From: Paenibacillus puerhi
Lineage (GTDB): Bacteria > Bacillota > Bacilli > Paenibacillales > NBRC-103111
Reading direction: 5' to 3'
Assembly (NCBI RefSeq): GCF_009846885.1
Contig: NZ_WUWM01000010.1
Location: 1 to 64,000 of the forward strand
DNA length: 64,000 bases
The translations under genes and the position numbers were made by a program. The number at the start of each line of letters is the position of its first letter. The first letter of the stretch is position 1. Below the pieces are notes generated by a model. It was given only the letters and a program-made list of their open reading frames with translations. It did no database searches and was not told the origin of the DNA. Below are positions 16,150-25,904 of the stretch, in pieces.

Positions 16150-16743
16150 TTGAATACGGAACACCAGAACCAGCCGCAAAGCGGCGAGCAAGCTGATAAC
16201 AAAGAGCAAACGGATAACGCTACATATCAAGCTCCTGAGAATGAGCAGGCGGAACCCGTACAAGCTGACTCTTCCAAGCCCGAGGATGCTGTCGAAGGAC
16301 AGCTGGAGGAAGCGAAGAAGCAGGCTGAGGAGCATTACCAGCGGTTGCTGCGCACTCAAGCCGACTTCGACAACTTCAGAAGACGGACGCAGAAGGAAAG
16401 AGAGGATCTGGCCAAGTATGCATCGCTCAAGGTGATCGAGCAGCTGCTGCCGGTCGTCGACAACTTCGAGCGTGCGCTGTCGGCTAGCAAAGAAAACAAT
16501 GATTATGACGCCCTTGCCAAAGGGATCGATATGATATTCCGTCAGTTGGAGCAGGTGCTGGCCGCTGAAGGCCTTAAGCCGATGGAAGCGGTCGGTACGC
16601 CATTTAACCCTGAGTTTCACCAAGCGGTCATGCAGGTGGATTCGGAAGAGCACGAAGAAGGCATCGTAGTCGAAGAAGTTCAGAAGGGCTACCTCCTGAA
16701 GGACAAAGTACTGCGTCCTGCGATGGTTAAAGTAAGTTCTTAA
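16150..16743 (+). CDS. grpE: Nucleotide exchange factor GrpE
   Basis: A 197-residue protein. An acidic, Gln/Asn-rich disordered N-terminus (about 1-50) is followed by the long dimerisation helix and the conserved YQRLLRTQADFDNFRRRTQK, then the C-terminal beta domain (NPEFHQAVMQVDSEEHEEG). GrpE releases ADP from DnaK. The start is TTG at 16150, placed by the excellent AAGGAGGTGA seven bases upstream. An 87-base gap after the chaperonin gene contains AT-rich TACAATATATAG, which could hold a weak secondary promoter. Confidence 0.97.
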   Translation: MNTEHQNQPQSGEQADNKEQTDNATYQAPENEQAEPVQADSSKPEDAVEGQLEEAKKQAEEHYQRLLRTQADFDNFRRRTQKEREDLAKYASLKVIEQLLPVVDNFERALSASKENNDYDALAKGIDMIFRQLEQVLAAEGLKPMEAVGTPFNPEFHQAVMQVDSEEHEEGIVVEEVQKGYLLKDKVLRPAMVKVSS

Positions 16744-16761
16744 GCAATTCCAACAAAATAA

Positions 16762-18612
<1,851 letters not shown>

Positions 18613-18635
18613 GCAATTGTCGTAGAATAAGAAGA

Positions 18636-18710
18636 GCGAGTTCAAGAAGTCACCGTTTCGGCACCAAAGGGCCCGGCCCCGGAAGGGGAAGGCAGCGCTT
18701 TTGAACTCGC
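18636..18710 (+). other. Structured intercistronic RNA between dnaK and dnaJ
   Basis: A perfect 10-bp outer stem, GCGAGTTCAA (18636-18645) with TTGAACTCGC (18701-18710), encloses about 55 bases. This loop contains a CCCC-GGAA-GGGG stem-loop at 18677-18688. There is no T-run, so it is not a simple terminator. It may be an mRNA stability or processing element that sets the dnaK:dnaJ ratio; no known RNA family was recognised. Confidence 0.5.
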
Positions 18711-18734
18711 GTCTGACATAGGTTAAAGCCGTGG

Positions 18735-18771
18735 AGTCAAAGCCGAAAAGCGGCTTTGACTTTCGGTTTTC
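18735..18771 (+). terminator. Intra-operon terminator between dnaK and dnaJ
   Basis: AGTCAAAGCCG (18735-18745) and CGGCTTTGACT (18751-18761) form a perfect 11-bp stem, followed by TTCGGTTTT. It would partly terminate transcription before dnaJ and so lower dnaJ expression relative to dnaK. Confidence 0.7.
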
Positions 18772-18839
18772 CTGCGTAGAAAACCCGGCGCCTTGCGAGG
18801 ACGCCGCTTTAATGGAAGGCTGGGGAGTGGGAGTGAAGG

Positions 18840-19949
18840 ATGAGTAAACGCGATTACTATGAAGTGCTAGGGGTTGGCAAGGACGCTTCGCAAGAAGAAA
18901 TCAAGAAAGCCTACCGCAAGCTTGCCCGCACGTATCACCCTGACGTGAACAAGGCCGACGATGCCGAATCCAAGTTTAAAGAAGCGAAAGAAGCGTACGA
19001 CGTGCTGGGCGACGATCAGAGGAAAGCCCAGTATGACCGGTTCGGCCATGTGGATCCTAATCAGGGCATGGGCGGCGGAGCTGACTTTGGCGGCGGCTTC
19101 GGCGACTTATTCGACATGTTTTTCGGCGGCGGCCAAAGACGGAATCCGAATGCGCCTCAGCGCGGCAACGATCTTCAATATACGATGACGATCGAGTTCA
19201 AAGAGGCGGTATTCGGCAAGAAAACCGATATCGTGATCCCACGGACGGAAACTTGCGATACTTGTCACGGCAGCGGGGCCAAGCCGGGAACGAAGCCGGA
19301 TACGTGCGGAGTCTGTCATGGCTCCGGGCAGCAGGAGGTCGTGCAAAATACGGCGTTCGGCCGCATCGTGAACCGCCGGGTTTGTTCCGCCTGCCAAGGG
19401 CAGGGTAAGATCATCAAGGATAAGTGCGGAACGTGCCATGGTGCGGGCAAGGTCAAGAAGCAGCGCACGATCAACCTGAACATTCCGGCCGGCGTAGATG
19501 ACGGTGCGCAGCTGCGTGTCACCGGCGAGGGAGAGGACGGCTTGCGCGGCGGTCCTTCAGGAGACCTGTATGTGGTGATCAGGGTCAAGCCGCATGATTT
19601 CTTCGAGCGGGAAGGCGACGATATTTATTGTGAGGTTCCGCTTACGTTCACCCAGGCTGCGCTTGGCGATGAGATCGAAATTCCGACGCTGACCGAGAAG
19701 GTGAAGCTGAAGATTCCTGCCGGCACGCAGACGGATACGTACTTCCGGTTGAAGGGCAAGGGCGTTCCGCACCTTCGCGGCTACGGACAAGGCGATCAGC
19801 ATGTGAAGGTGGTCGTGGTAACGCCTACCTCCATGAATGAAGAGCAGCGTGAGCTTCTTCGGGAGTTCAGCCGACTCAGCGGCGAGCATACGCATGAGCA
19901 GAACCAATCGATTTTTGAACGCATGAAAAAGGCTTTCCTGGGCGACTAG
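18840..19949 (+). CDS. dnaJ: Co-chaperone DnaJ (Hsp40)
   Basis: A 369-residue type I DnaJ. The J domain has HPD at 33-35, followed by a Gly/Phe-rich segment (about 75-105). The zinc domain has four CxxCxGxG repeats ([32 protein letters not shown]), and the C-terminal substrate-binding domains follow. It stimulates DnaK ATPase and delivers substrates. The ATG has a GGGAGTGAAGG site. It is the last gene of the heat-shock operon, closed by a terminator about 30 bases downstream. Confidence 0.98.
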   Translation: MSKRDYYEVLGVGKDASQEEIKKAYRKLARTYHPDVNKADDAESKFKEAKEAYDVLGDDQRKAQYDRFGHVDPNQGMGGGADFGGGFGDLFDMFFGGGQRRNPNAPQRGNDLQYTMTIEFKEAVFGKKTDIVIPRTETCDTCHGSGAKPGTKPDTCGVCHGSGQQEVVQNTAFGRIVNRRVCSACQGQGKIIKDKCGTCHGAGKVKKQRTINLNIPAGVDDGAQLRVTGEGEDGLRGGPSGDLYVVIRVKPHDFFEREGDDIYCEVPLTFTQAALGDEIEIPTLTEKVKLKIPAGTQTDTYFRLKGKGVPHLRGYGQGDQHVKVVVVTPTSMNEEQRELLREFSRLSGEHTHEQNQSIFERMKKAFLGD

Positions 19950-19977
19950 CCGGGAGGGCGCAATGGTGGACGCAGAG

Positions 19978-20006
19978 GACGGCGGGAGTACCTGCCGTCT
20001 TTTTGT
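19978..20006 (+). terminator. Terminator of the hrcA-dnaJ operon
   Basis: GACGGCGGG and CCTGCCGTC pair with a four-base loop and are followed by TTTTTGTG. Confidence 0.9.
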
Positions 20007-20055
20007 GTTGCCCCGGCTCTTGATAGCTGCAGCAGCTGGCACTTCCTGTGAAATT

Positions 20056-20079
20056 CGCATATTCGTTTTCGAATATGCG
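20056..20079. promoter_or_regulatory. Perfect 10-bp palindrome with TTTT loop
   Basis: CGCATATTCG, TTTT, CGAATATGCG forms a perfect inverted repeat 41 bases upstream of the small YfhD-like gene. It lacks a T-tail, so it is more likely an operator or an RNA hairpin than a terminator. No known regulator motif was recognised. Confidence 0.4.
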
Positions 20080-20120
20080 GACAATAGAAAGGAGCAAAGC
20101 GCAGAAGGGAGGCTAACGGC

Positions 20121-20261
20121 ATGACTAGACAAGCAGAGGATCGGCAGCTGCCGCAAGCTAAGAATGAGGACGTTGAATTCTCCGAGCAGCTGGCTGACTC
20201 GGATGATCGGGAAGCGGCCAAGCGTGCGGCCGAGGCTGACGCCCGACAGGAAGGCGTCTAA
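20121..20261 (+). CDS. YfhD-family small protein
   Basis: A 46-residue, highly charged small protein (MTRQAEDRQLPQAKNEDVEF, then SEQLADSDDREAAKRAAEAD). The D-V-E-[FY]-S-E-x-L-A-D pattern, followed by a charged helix, matches the YfhD family of short proteins found across Bacillales. The molecular role of that family is unknown; a spore-related role has been suggested in B. subtilis. A GGGAGG ribosome binding site lies nine bases before the ATG, which supports expression. It follows the dnaJ terminator and the palindrome at 20056-20079, so it is likely transcribed on its own or with the next small gene. Confidence 0.75.
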   Translation: MTRQAEDRQLPQAKNEDVEFSEQLADSDDREAAKRAAEADARQEGV

Positions 20262-20335
20262 CAACGGTTCAAGCGGCTTCTGAGAATCCATCGTACATCG
20301 TATCGGCAAATCCGAAGAGAAATGAGGCTGGTCTT

Positions 20336-20542
20336 ATGTCGGAGAGAGGAATCATGGCATCCTTCGGCTCGCCTGAAGAAGCATTAAGCTGCATCTCCAA
20401 GTTGCAGGCTCTGCGGGCGACCGATCTCCAGGTCGATCACGGGCATCTTCAGTTGTCCGGAGCGGTGAGCGAGTCGGCTTACGAGCAAGCGCTGCGCGTA
20501 ATTCGCGAAGCGGGCGGCAGCATGCAGGGGCAAATGGGATAG
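20336..20542 (+). CDS. Hypothetical 68-residue protein
   Basis: A small soluble protein (MSERGIMASFGSPEEALSCI...) not assigned to a family with certainty. The pattern of an F-x-S-x-E-E-A start, an amphipathic helix, a short strand and a second helix resembles a ferredoxin-like half-fold seen in small stress proteins such as YflT types, but the match is weak. A GAGG lies ten bases before the ATG. It sits after the YfhD-like gene and is followed by a strong terminator that overlaps the end of the convergent gene. Confidence 0.55.
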   Translation: MSERGIMASFGSPEEALSCISKLQALRATDLQVDHGHLQLSGAVSESAYEQALRVIREAGGSMQGQMG

Positions 20543-20555
20543 TAACAATACAGAG

Positions 20556-20597
20556 CGGCTCCACAGCTTGAGACTTCTCAAGCCAGGAGCCGTTTTT
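20556..20597 (+). terminator. Two-step stem terminator after the 68-residue gene
   Basis: CGGCTCC (20556-20562) pairs with GGAGCCG (20586-20592), and inside it GCTTGAG (20566-20572) pairs with CTCAAGC (20577-20583). TTTTT follows. The stop codon of the convergent minus-strand gene (20578-20580) lies within the stem. Confidence 0.85.
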
Positions 20598-21054
20598 GCG
20601 CGAAGAACCACATGCAGAACAACCGCGAAAGCATAAGGGTGATGAGCAGCGACAGCCAGGTCCAATACCATTTCCACTGGTGATACTGGATCACATGCAG
20701 AGATTTGCTGGTCTCCAGGATTGATTCTACTATCGTGATCACCGTGGAATAAGCTATCGCATATCCGATCTGGTAGAGGATCGAACGGGTGGAAGGATAT
20801 CGGCTGTTGAACACCGCGCATACGGCCGGAAAAGCAAAATATTCAAAGGTGAAGCTGGCCCGGTTGACATCGGCGAAAAATCGGACCGGATATTCCAGCC
20901 AGCCCTTCTCTACGACATAAAGACCGGTTACCCAGGTTATCATCTGCTTGAACAGAAAGGCAGCTTGGCCCACTCTTCTTTTATCCCTCGGCACCGCAAA
21001 AAGCAACAGAGCGGCGGAAGTCGCCCATACCCCATATAAGATTAAATAATCCAA
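20578..21054 (-). CDS. CBO0543-family membrane protein, copy 2
   Basis: A 158-residue membrane protein with about four to five helices and a pattern shared by the CBO0543 family (YGVWATSAALLLFAVPRDKR near the start, WLEYPVRFF, ASFTFEYFAFPAVCAVFN, QWKWYWTWLSL, then MLSRLFCMWFF at the end). Function unknown. The TTG start at 21054 is set by AGAGGTG seven bases upstream; the frame is open further upstream, but that part overlaps its neighbour. It is a diverged paralogue of the gene just before it (21065-21550), ten bases away, so both are probably one transcript. Confidence 0.75.
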   Translation of the reverse strand: MDYLILYGVWATSAALLLFAVPRDKRRVGQAAFLFKQMITWVTGLYVVEKGWLEYPVRFFADVNRASFTFEYFAFPAVCAVFNSRYPSTRSILYQIGYAIAYSTVITIVESILETSKSLHVIQYHQWKWYWTWLSLLITLMLSRLFCMWFFAQKRLLA

Positions 21055-21064
21055 TGCGGCACCT

Positions 21065-21550
21065 CTACTCCCCGTTCGGACGGGCGGATTCGGAATAACG
21101 GAAAAACCAATAGCAATAAGCTCTGGCAGCTGCGAACTGGCCCGTAAACACGATCCAATTCCAGTACCAGGTATAGCGCTCATAATGGACAAGATGAGTA
21201 AACGAAACGAGCAGTACATCGATCAAAACAACCGCCCCTGTCAAGCTGAGCAGCAGGATCCAGTTGATGGTACGCCGATGCACAGGCTCGTTAACCACGT
21301 AGAGGCAGCAGAGGAAAGGGTAGAAAAAATATTGGGTCGTAACCAGCAGATGCGTTGCTTTAGGAAACTCGCGCACCGGGAATTCCAGTATCTTATATTG
21401 GCTCAGCGAAAGCGAAGATACCCATAGAAGAGCCTGGCACGCTAGAAAAGAGATGACAGCCACGCGGATATGGCGTCTTGGGATGAACAGGAAAGCGAGC
21501 ATGGCGCTCAGCAGCCATAGAAGGACAAGAACTAAGCGGTCTATCGTCAT
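21065..21550 (-). CDS. CBO0543-family membrane protein, copy 1
   Basis: A 161-residue membrane protein with helices at about 5-24, 29-48, 70-90, 100-120 and 128-148. It shares the family pattern with its downstream paralogue: a first helix ending in IPRRHIR, then ILEFPVREF, TTQYFFYPFLCCLYVV, and YTWYWNWIVF near the end. Function unknown. The ATG at 21550 is used because AAGGAG lies ten bases upstream; an in-frame TTG at 21556 is only four bases from that site. The pair lies divergent to prmA. Confidence 0.75.
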   Translation of the reverse strand: MTIDRLVLVLLWLLSAMLAFLFIPRRHIRVAVISFLACQALLWVSSLSLSQYKILEFPVREFPKATHLLVTTQYFFYPFLCCLYVVNEPVHRRTINWILLLSLTGAVVLIDVLLVSFTHLVHYERYTWYWNWIVFTGQFAAARAYCYWFFRYSESARPNGE

Positions 21551-21670
21551 GAGCAAGAGGCTCCTTGGTCAGATTAAGCAAGCTGCATAGAGTAGGCGCA
21601 AGCAGCCCCATCCTGCGCCGTTAGTTTCTAAGGTTTGGCAGGGCCTGCAGCAAGTATGTGCGCACGTTAT

Positions 21671-21699
21671 TTTACCCTCACATCTAATTGTTGTATACT
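21671..21699 (+). promoter_or_regulatory. Candidate promoter of the prmA operon
   Basis: TTTACC (21671-21676) and TATACT (21694-21699) are 17 bases apart, 41 bases before the prmA start. Confidence 0.5.
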
Positions 21700-21740
21700 A
21701 GGGCGTATGTGATTATTTGAGTTGATAGGGAGGAAACCCG

Positions 21741-22715
21741 GTGCGTTGGCATGAAATTACGGTTCACACAACCGAAGAAGCGATCGAAATGATCTCCAAC
21801 TTTATACACGAGCTCGGCGCCGGAGGCGTCTCCATCGAGGAGTCCGGCACCTTAAACAAGCAGAGAGATACCTCTCTCGGGCAATGGTACGAGCTGCCTC
21901 TCAACGACATCCCCGAGGGGCGTGCCGAAATCAAGGGTTACTTTGCCGAAGGTACGGATACCGAAGCGGTGCTGGCCGACCTGAAGGCAGCGGTGGATCG
22001 GCTGGCCGAGTATGATATCGATACCGGCAGCCCGGTCTATGAGTGGAAGGAAGTGGACGATGAGGACTGGGCAACGGCCTGGAAGCAGTATTTCAAGCCC
22101 TTGCGCGTTTCGGATCGTCTGACTATCAAGCCTACCTGGGAGGAATACGAGGCTCAGGAGGGCGAGATTATTCTTGAGCTCGATCCCGGGATGGCCTTCG
22201 GCACAGGGACGCATGCAACCACGGCGTTATGTCTGAAAACCTTGGAGAAGGTTATCCAGGGCGGCGAGGATGTCATCGATGTGGGGACGGGCTCGGGGAT
22301 TTTGTCCATCGCGGCGGCCAAGCTCGGGGCCCGGCATGTGCTGGCGCTCGATCTTGATCCCGTGTCCGTCTCCAGCGCGACAGAGAATACCTTATTGAAC
22401 GGCCTGCAGGACCGTATCACGATCAAGCTGAGCGACCTCCTGCAGGTGCTGACCGAAACACGCGAAGCCAGTCCTTCCGAGTTGGGCGTCAAGCTGCCGG
22501 CGCAGGTCGTTGTCGCCAATATTTTGGCCGAGATCATTCTTCTCTTTATCCAGGATGTGTATGAGGCGCTTGAATCCGGCGGAACGTACATTGTTTCAGG
22601 CATTATCAAGAGCAAGCAGGAGGTCGTGCAGGATGCGCTGCAAGCTGCGGGCTTCATCATTTCCGAGGTGAACGAGGACCAGGATTGGGTCGTGCTCGTT
22701 GCCAGAAAGCAGTAG
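21741..22715 (+). CDS. prmA: Ribosomal protein L11 methyltransferase
   Basis: A 324-residue protein with an N-terminal L11-recognition domain (MRWHEITVHTTEEA) and a class I methyltransferase domain. Diagnostic segments are the SAM loop DVGTGSGILSIAAAKLGA and DPGMAFGTGTHATT just before it, with VVANILAEII as the active-site N-P/I-L-like motif. It trimethylates ribosomal protein L11. The GTG start has GGGAGG eight bases upstream. It follows the dnaK operon in B. subtilis as well (yqeT). It is the first gene of a likely transcript with the M50 protease. Confidence 0.96.
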   Translation: MRWHEITVHTTEEAIEMISNFIHELGAGGVSIEESGTLNKQRDTSLGQWYELPLNDIPEGRAEIKGYFAEGTDTEAVLADLKAAVDRLAEYDIDTGSPVYEWKEVDDEDWATAWKQYFKPLRVSDRLTIKPTWEEYEAQEGEIILELDPGMAFGTGTHATTALCLKTLEKVIQGGEDVIDVGTGSGILSIAAAKLGARHVLALDLDPVSVSSATENTLLNGLQDRITIKLSDLLQVLTETREASPSELGVKLPAQVVVANILAEIILLFIQDVYEALESGGTYIVSGIIKSKQEVVQDALQAAGFIISEVNEDQDWVVLVARKQ

Positions 22716-22722
22716 GTGAGTC

Positions 22723-23412
22723 ATGGATTGGAACTCCTTCCTGGCCTACCCCGTAGAGGAGCTGCCCTTTGTCTTTCTCGTGCTGCTGCTGGCGTTTACG
22801 GTGCACGAGTTTGCACATGCTTATGTGGCGGATAAATTCGGGGATCCTACCCCCCGCGCCATGGGCCGGGTCACGCTGAATCCGCGTGTCCACCTGGACT
22901 GGCTGGGAATGATTTTTTTCCTGATCGTCGGGATCGGCTGGGCAAGGCCGGTGCTTGTGAACCGGGCGCGCTTCAAGCGTCCGAGAGCTATGGGCATCAC
23001 CGTATCGTTCGTCGGACCTTTTAGCAATCTCGTGCTAGGCTTTGTCAGCTTGATCGTGATGTACGCGGTTCATAATTCCGGTGTGCTGCAGGGCATGAGC
23101 TCCGGTATGGCTCTGGCGCTCTCGACCTTCCTGAAATATATGGTGATTCAGAACATTTTTCTGTTCATTCTTAATTTAATCCCGTTCCCGCCGCTGGACG
23201 GGTACCGGATATTGGAGGACCTTCTGCCGGTACGCTGGGCGATAAGACTGCAGCAGGTACAGCAGTGGCTGTTCTACATCGTGCTGCTTATGTTCTTCAT
23301 CCCGCCGCTGCGCGCTGTGACGCTCGGCCCGATTTTTGCGCTGCAGTACGATATTTTGGGCGCTTTTATGCGGGTGCTGACCCCCATATTCGGCCCGTTG
23401 CAAGCCTTGTGA
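22723..23412 (+). CDS. Site-2-protease-type (M50) membrane metalloprotease
   Basis: A 229-residue membrane protein. The zinc motif HEFAH lies in the first membrane helix (about residues 28-32), and a second motif NLIPFPPLDG near 150 supplies the Asp ligand. This is the compact YwhC-like branch of the M50 family, which cuts within membranes; its substrates are unknown. It starts seven bases after the prmA stop, with AGGTGAG overlapping that stop, so it is co-transcribed. A terminator follows. Confidence 0.9.
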   Translation: MDWNSFLAYPVEELPFVFLVLLLAFTVHEFAHAYVADKFGDPTPRAMGRVTLNPRVHLDWLGMIFFLIVGIGWARPVLVNRARFKRPRAMGITVSFVGPFSNLVLGFVSLIVMYAVHNSGVLQGMSSGMALALSTFLKYMVIQNIFLFILNLIPFPPLDGYRILEDLLPVRWAIRLQQVQQWLFYIVLLMFFIPPLRAVTLGPIFALQYDILGAFMRVLTPIFGPLQAL

Positions 23413-23484
23413 GGGCTGAAGGGGACCCGCTTTTGGCAAGGCCTGGACTGGTATTTTTAGTGGAAAACGTGTAAGATGAGGGAT

Positions 23485-23525
23485 GACCGTTCTACGTTTC
23501 TTGTATAACGGTCTCACCTTTTTTT
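23485..23525 (+). terminator. Terminator after the M50 protease gene
   Basis: GACCGTT (23485-23491) pairs with AACGGTC (23507-23513) around a 15-base loop, followed by seven Ts after TCACC. It is close to the rsmE start, so some read-through into rsmE is possible. Confidence 0.65.
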
Positions 23526-23540
23526 AAAGGAAAGCGATGG

Positions 23541-24353
23541 TTGCTTATGCAAAGATATTTCATTCAGCCGGAGGGCTTCTCCGCTGATCATGTTACGATA
23601 ACGGGCGATGACGCCCATCATTTAATCCGCGTGATGCGCGCCAAGGCCGGGGATCGCGCGATCGTCAGCGATGGATGCGGACGAGAGGCGGTTGTGGTCG
23701 TCCGTTCGCTGGAGGGCGGCGAGGTGACAGCCGATGTGGAAGCATGGCTGCCGCCGGACCGTGAGCCGGGCGTGGATGTTTGGATTGCGCAAAGCTTGCC
23801 GAAGGGCGATAAGATGGAATTGGTCATCCAGAAGGGGACCGAGATTGGGGCAGCCCGCTTTATCCCTTTCTCATCGGCGCGGACCGTGGTACAGTGGGAT
23901 GCCAAAAAAGAAGGCAAGCGGCTGGAACGCTGGCAGAAAATAGCGAAGGAAGCGGCTGAGCAGGCGCATCGCAATCGTATCCCGTCCGTGGATTCGGTCC
24001 AGAGCTGGAAGCAGCTTCTCAAGCTTGCGGCCGAAGCGGATGCCGCCTGGTTCTGCTACGAGAAGCAGGATGCCCAGGAGCTGCGCAGCCTGATCCGATC
24101 GGCGCTGGGGAAGACTGGACGGGCGGACAGGCCGAGCGGGGAGGCCGGGAGCAGCCGGGACCGAGAACGGCTGCAGCTGCTGATCATCGTCGGGCCGGAG
24201 GGCGGCTTCAGCGAACGCGAGGCGGAGGAAGCGGAGCAGGCCGGGTGTCGCCCGGTTTCGCTTGGCAAACGGATTCTGAGGACAGAGACAGCCGCGATGG
24301 TCGGTCTGACGTGCATTCTGTACGAAGCCGGAGAAATGGGAGGAGAAGAATAG
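23541..24353 (+). CDS. rsmE: 16S rRNA (uracil-1498-N3)-methyltransferase
   Basis: A 270-residue SPOUT-class methyltransferase. An N-terminal PUA-like domain (QRYFIQPEGF, DDAHHLIRVMRAKAGD) is followed by the knotted domain with KMELVIQKGTEIG, EAAEQAHRNRIP and the SAM loop IVGPEGGFSEREAEEA, then LGKRILRTETA. It methylates U1498 in the small subunit. It is slightly longer than usual because of a charged insertion near residues 193-215. Start: TTG at 23541 has GGAAAG at a suitable distance, although many homologues begin at the next Met (23547). mtaB follows without a gap. Confidence 0.95.
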   Translation: MLMQRYFIQPEGFSADHVTITGDDAHHLIRVMRAKAGDRAIVSDGCGREAVVVVRSLEGGEVTADVEAWLPPDREPGVDVWIAQSLPKGDKMELVIQKGTEIGAARFIPFSSARTVVQWDAKKEGKRLERWQKIAKEAAEQAHRNRIPSVDSVQSWKQLLKLAAEADAAWFCYEKQDAQELRSLIRSALGKTGRADRPSGEAGSSRDRERLQLLIIVGPEGGFSEREAEEAEQAGCRPVSLGKRILRTETAAMVGLTCILYEAGEMGGEE

Positions 24354-25775
24354 ATGGCGACAGTCGCTTTTCACACGCTGGGCTGTAAAGTGAACTTCTA
24401 CGACACGGAAGCGATCTGGCAGTTATTCAAGCACGAAGGCTATGAACAGGTCGATTTCGAATCGACGGCGGATATTTATGTCATCAATACCTGTACCGTA
24501 ACGAATACGGGAGATAAAAAAAGCCGGCAAATGATTCGCCGCGCCATACGCCGCAATCCGGAAGCGATCGTGGCGGTGACGGGATGTTACGCGCAGACTT
24601 CTCCTGCCGAGATTCTGGCTATTCCCGGGGTGGATCTGGTTATCGGCACGCAGGACCGCGATAAGATCCTGACCTACGTTCAACAGCTGCAGGCCGAGCG
24701 TGAACCGATCAATGCGGTTCGTAATATCATGAAGACGCGCGCATTCGAGGAGCTGGACGTGCCGGACTTTGCGGATCGTACCCGGGCGTTCCTGAAAATA
24801 CAGGAGGGCTGCAATAACTTCTGCACCTTCTGCATCATTCCTTGGTCGCGGGGCCTGATGCGCAGCCGTGAACCGCAAAGCGTGCTCAATCAGGCGCGCA
24901 TGCTGGTCGATGCCGGGTATCAGGAGATCGTGCTGACAGGTATCCATACGGGCGGTTACGGCGAAGATATGGAAGACTACAGTCTGGCCAAGCTCTTGTG
25001 GGATTTGGACAAGGTGGAGGGGCTGAAGCGCATTCGCATCAGCTCGATCGAGGCCAGCCAGATCACGGACGAGGTGCTGGAGGTGCTGCAGCATTCCGAC
25101 AAGATGTGCCGGCATCTGCATATTCCGCTTCAGGCTGGCAACGACGAAGTGCTGAAGCGGATGCGGCGCAAGTACACGACGGCCGAGTTTGCCGCCAAGA
25201 TCGAGCATATTCACCGCATCATGCCGGGGGTCGCGATTACTACGGATGTGATTGTCGGCTTCCCTGGAGAGACCGATGAGATGTTCCGGGAAGGTTACCG
25301 GTTTATGGAGCGTATGGGCTTCTCGGAGATGCATGTATTCCCTTACTCCAAACGGACGGGAACGCCTGCGGCACGGATGGAGGATCAAGTGGACGAGGAA
25401 ATTAAAAATGCCCGCGTTCATGAGTTGATTGATTTGTCAGAACGGATGCAGCTGGCCTATGCCGAGCGCTTCGTAGGCGAAGTGCTGGAGATTATTCCCG
25501 AGCGGGACTTCAAGGGTCAGCCGGATAGCGGCTTGATTATGGGCTACTCGGACAATTATTTGTCGGTTGTATTCGAAGGCAGCGAGGATTGGATCGGCCG
25601 GGTATGCCGGGTAAAAGTAACCGAAGCCCATGTCAATGATTGCCGTGGAGAGATCGTCGAGGAGCCGAGGGCGGCTGCAACGGGGAAAGGCGCTCTAAGA
25701 CTTGCCTCCCCGTTGAACGCCGCTGCAGGCAGCAACGATACGATTCCCGGACAAGCAGAGAAGGCGATCGTTTAG
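24354..25775 (+). CDS. mtaB: tRNA ms2t6A37 methylthiotransferase MtaB
   Basis: A 473-residue radical-SAM methylthiotransferase (YqeV in B. subtilis). The N-terminal domain has three conserved Cys (LGCKVNFYDTEA, NTCTVTN, TGCYAQ) that hold the second iron-sulfur cluster. The radical-SAM motif is CNNFCTFC, and a TRAM domain lies near the C-terminus. It adds a methylthio group to t6A at position 37 of some tRNAs. The last 35 residues or so, after the TRAM domain, are Ala/Gly-rich and not conserved. The ATG follows the rsmE stop directly, so the two are translationally linked. Confidence 0.95.
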   Translation: MATVAFHTLGCKVNFYDTEAIWQLFKHEGYEQVDFESTADIYVINTCTVTNTGDKKSRQMIRRAIRRNPEAIVAVTGCYAQTSPAEILAIPGVDLVIGTQDRDKILTYVQQLQAEREPINAVRNIMKTRAFEELDVPDFADRTRAFLKIQEGCNNFCTFCIIPWSRGLMRSREPQSVLNQARMLVDAGYQEIVLTGIHTGGYGEDMEDYSLAKLLWDLDKVEGLKRIRISSIEASQITDEVLEVLQHSDKMCRHLHIPLQAGNDEVLKRMRRKYTTAEFAAKIEHIHRIMPGVAITTDVIVGFPGETDEMFREGYRFMERMGFSEMHVFPYSKRTGTPAARMEDQVDEEIKNARVHELIDLSERMQLAYAERFVGEVLEIIPERDFKGQPDSGLIMGYSDNYLSVVFEGSEDWIGRVCRVKVTEAHVNDCRGEIVEEPRAAATGKGALRLASPLNAAAGSNDTIPGQAEKAIV

Positions 25776-25904
25776 AAAAGTCCGCAAGAAGCAGGATAAT
25801 GAGAAGCGACCGAGGATTTCACTTGCGCTGGGAGCCTATGCGTCAGGTGGAATCCTTTCGTTACGGAAGGCTGCTGGTCGTTATTGGTGGAAAGGATGTT
25901 GGCG

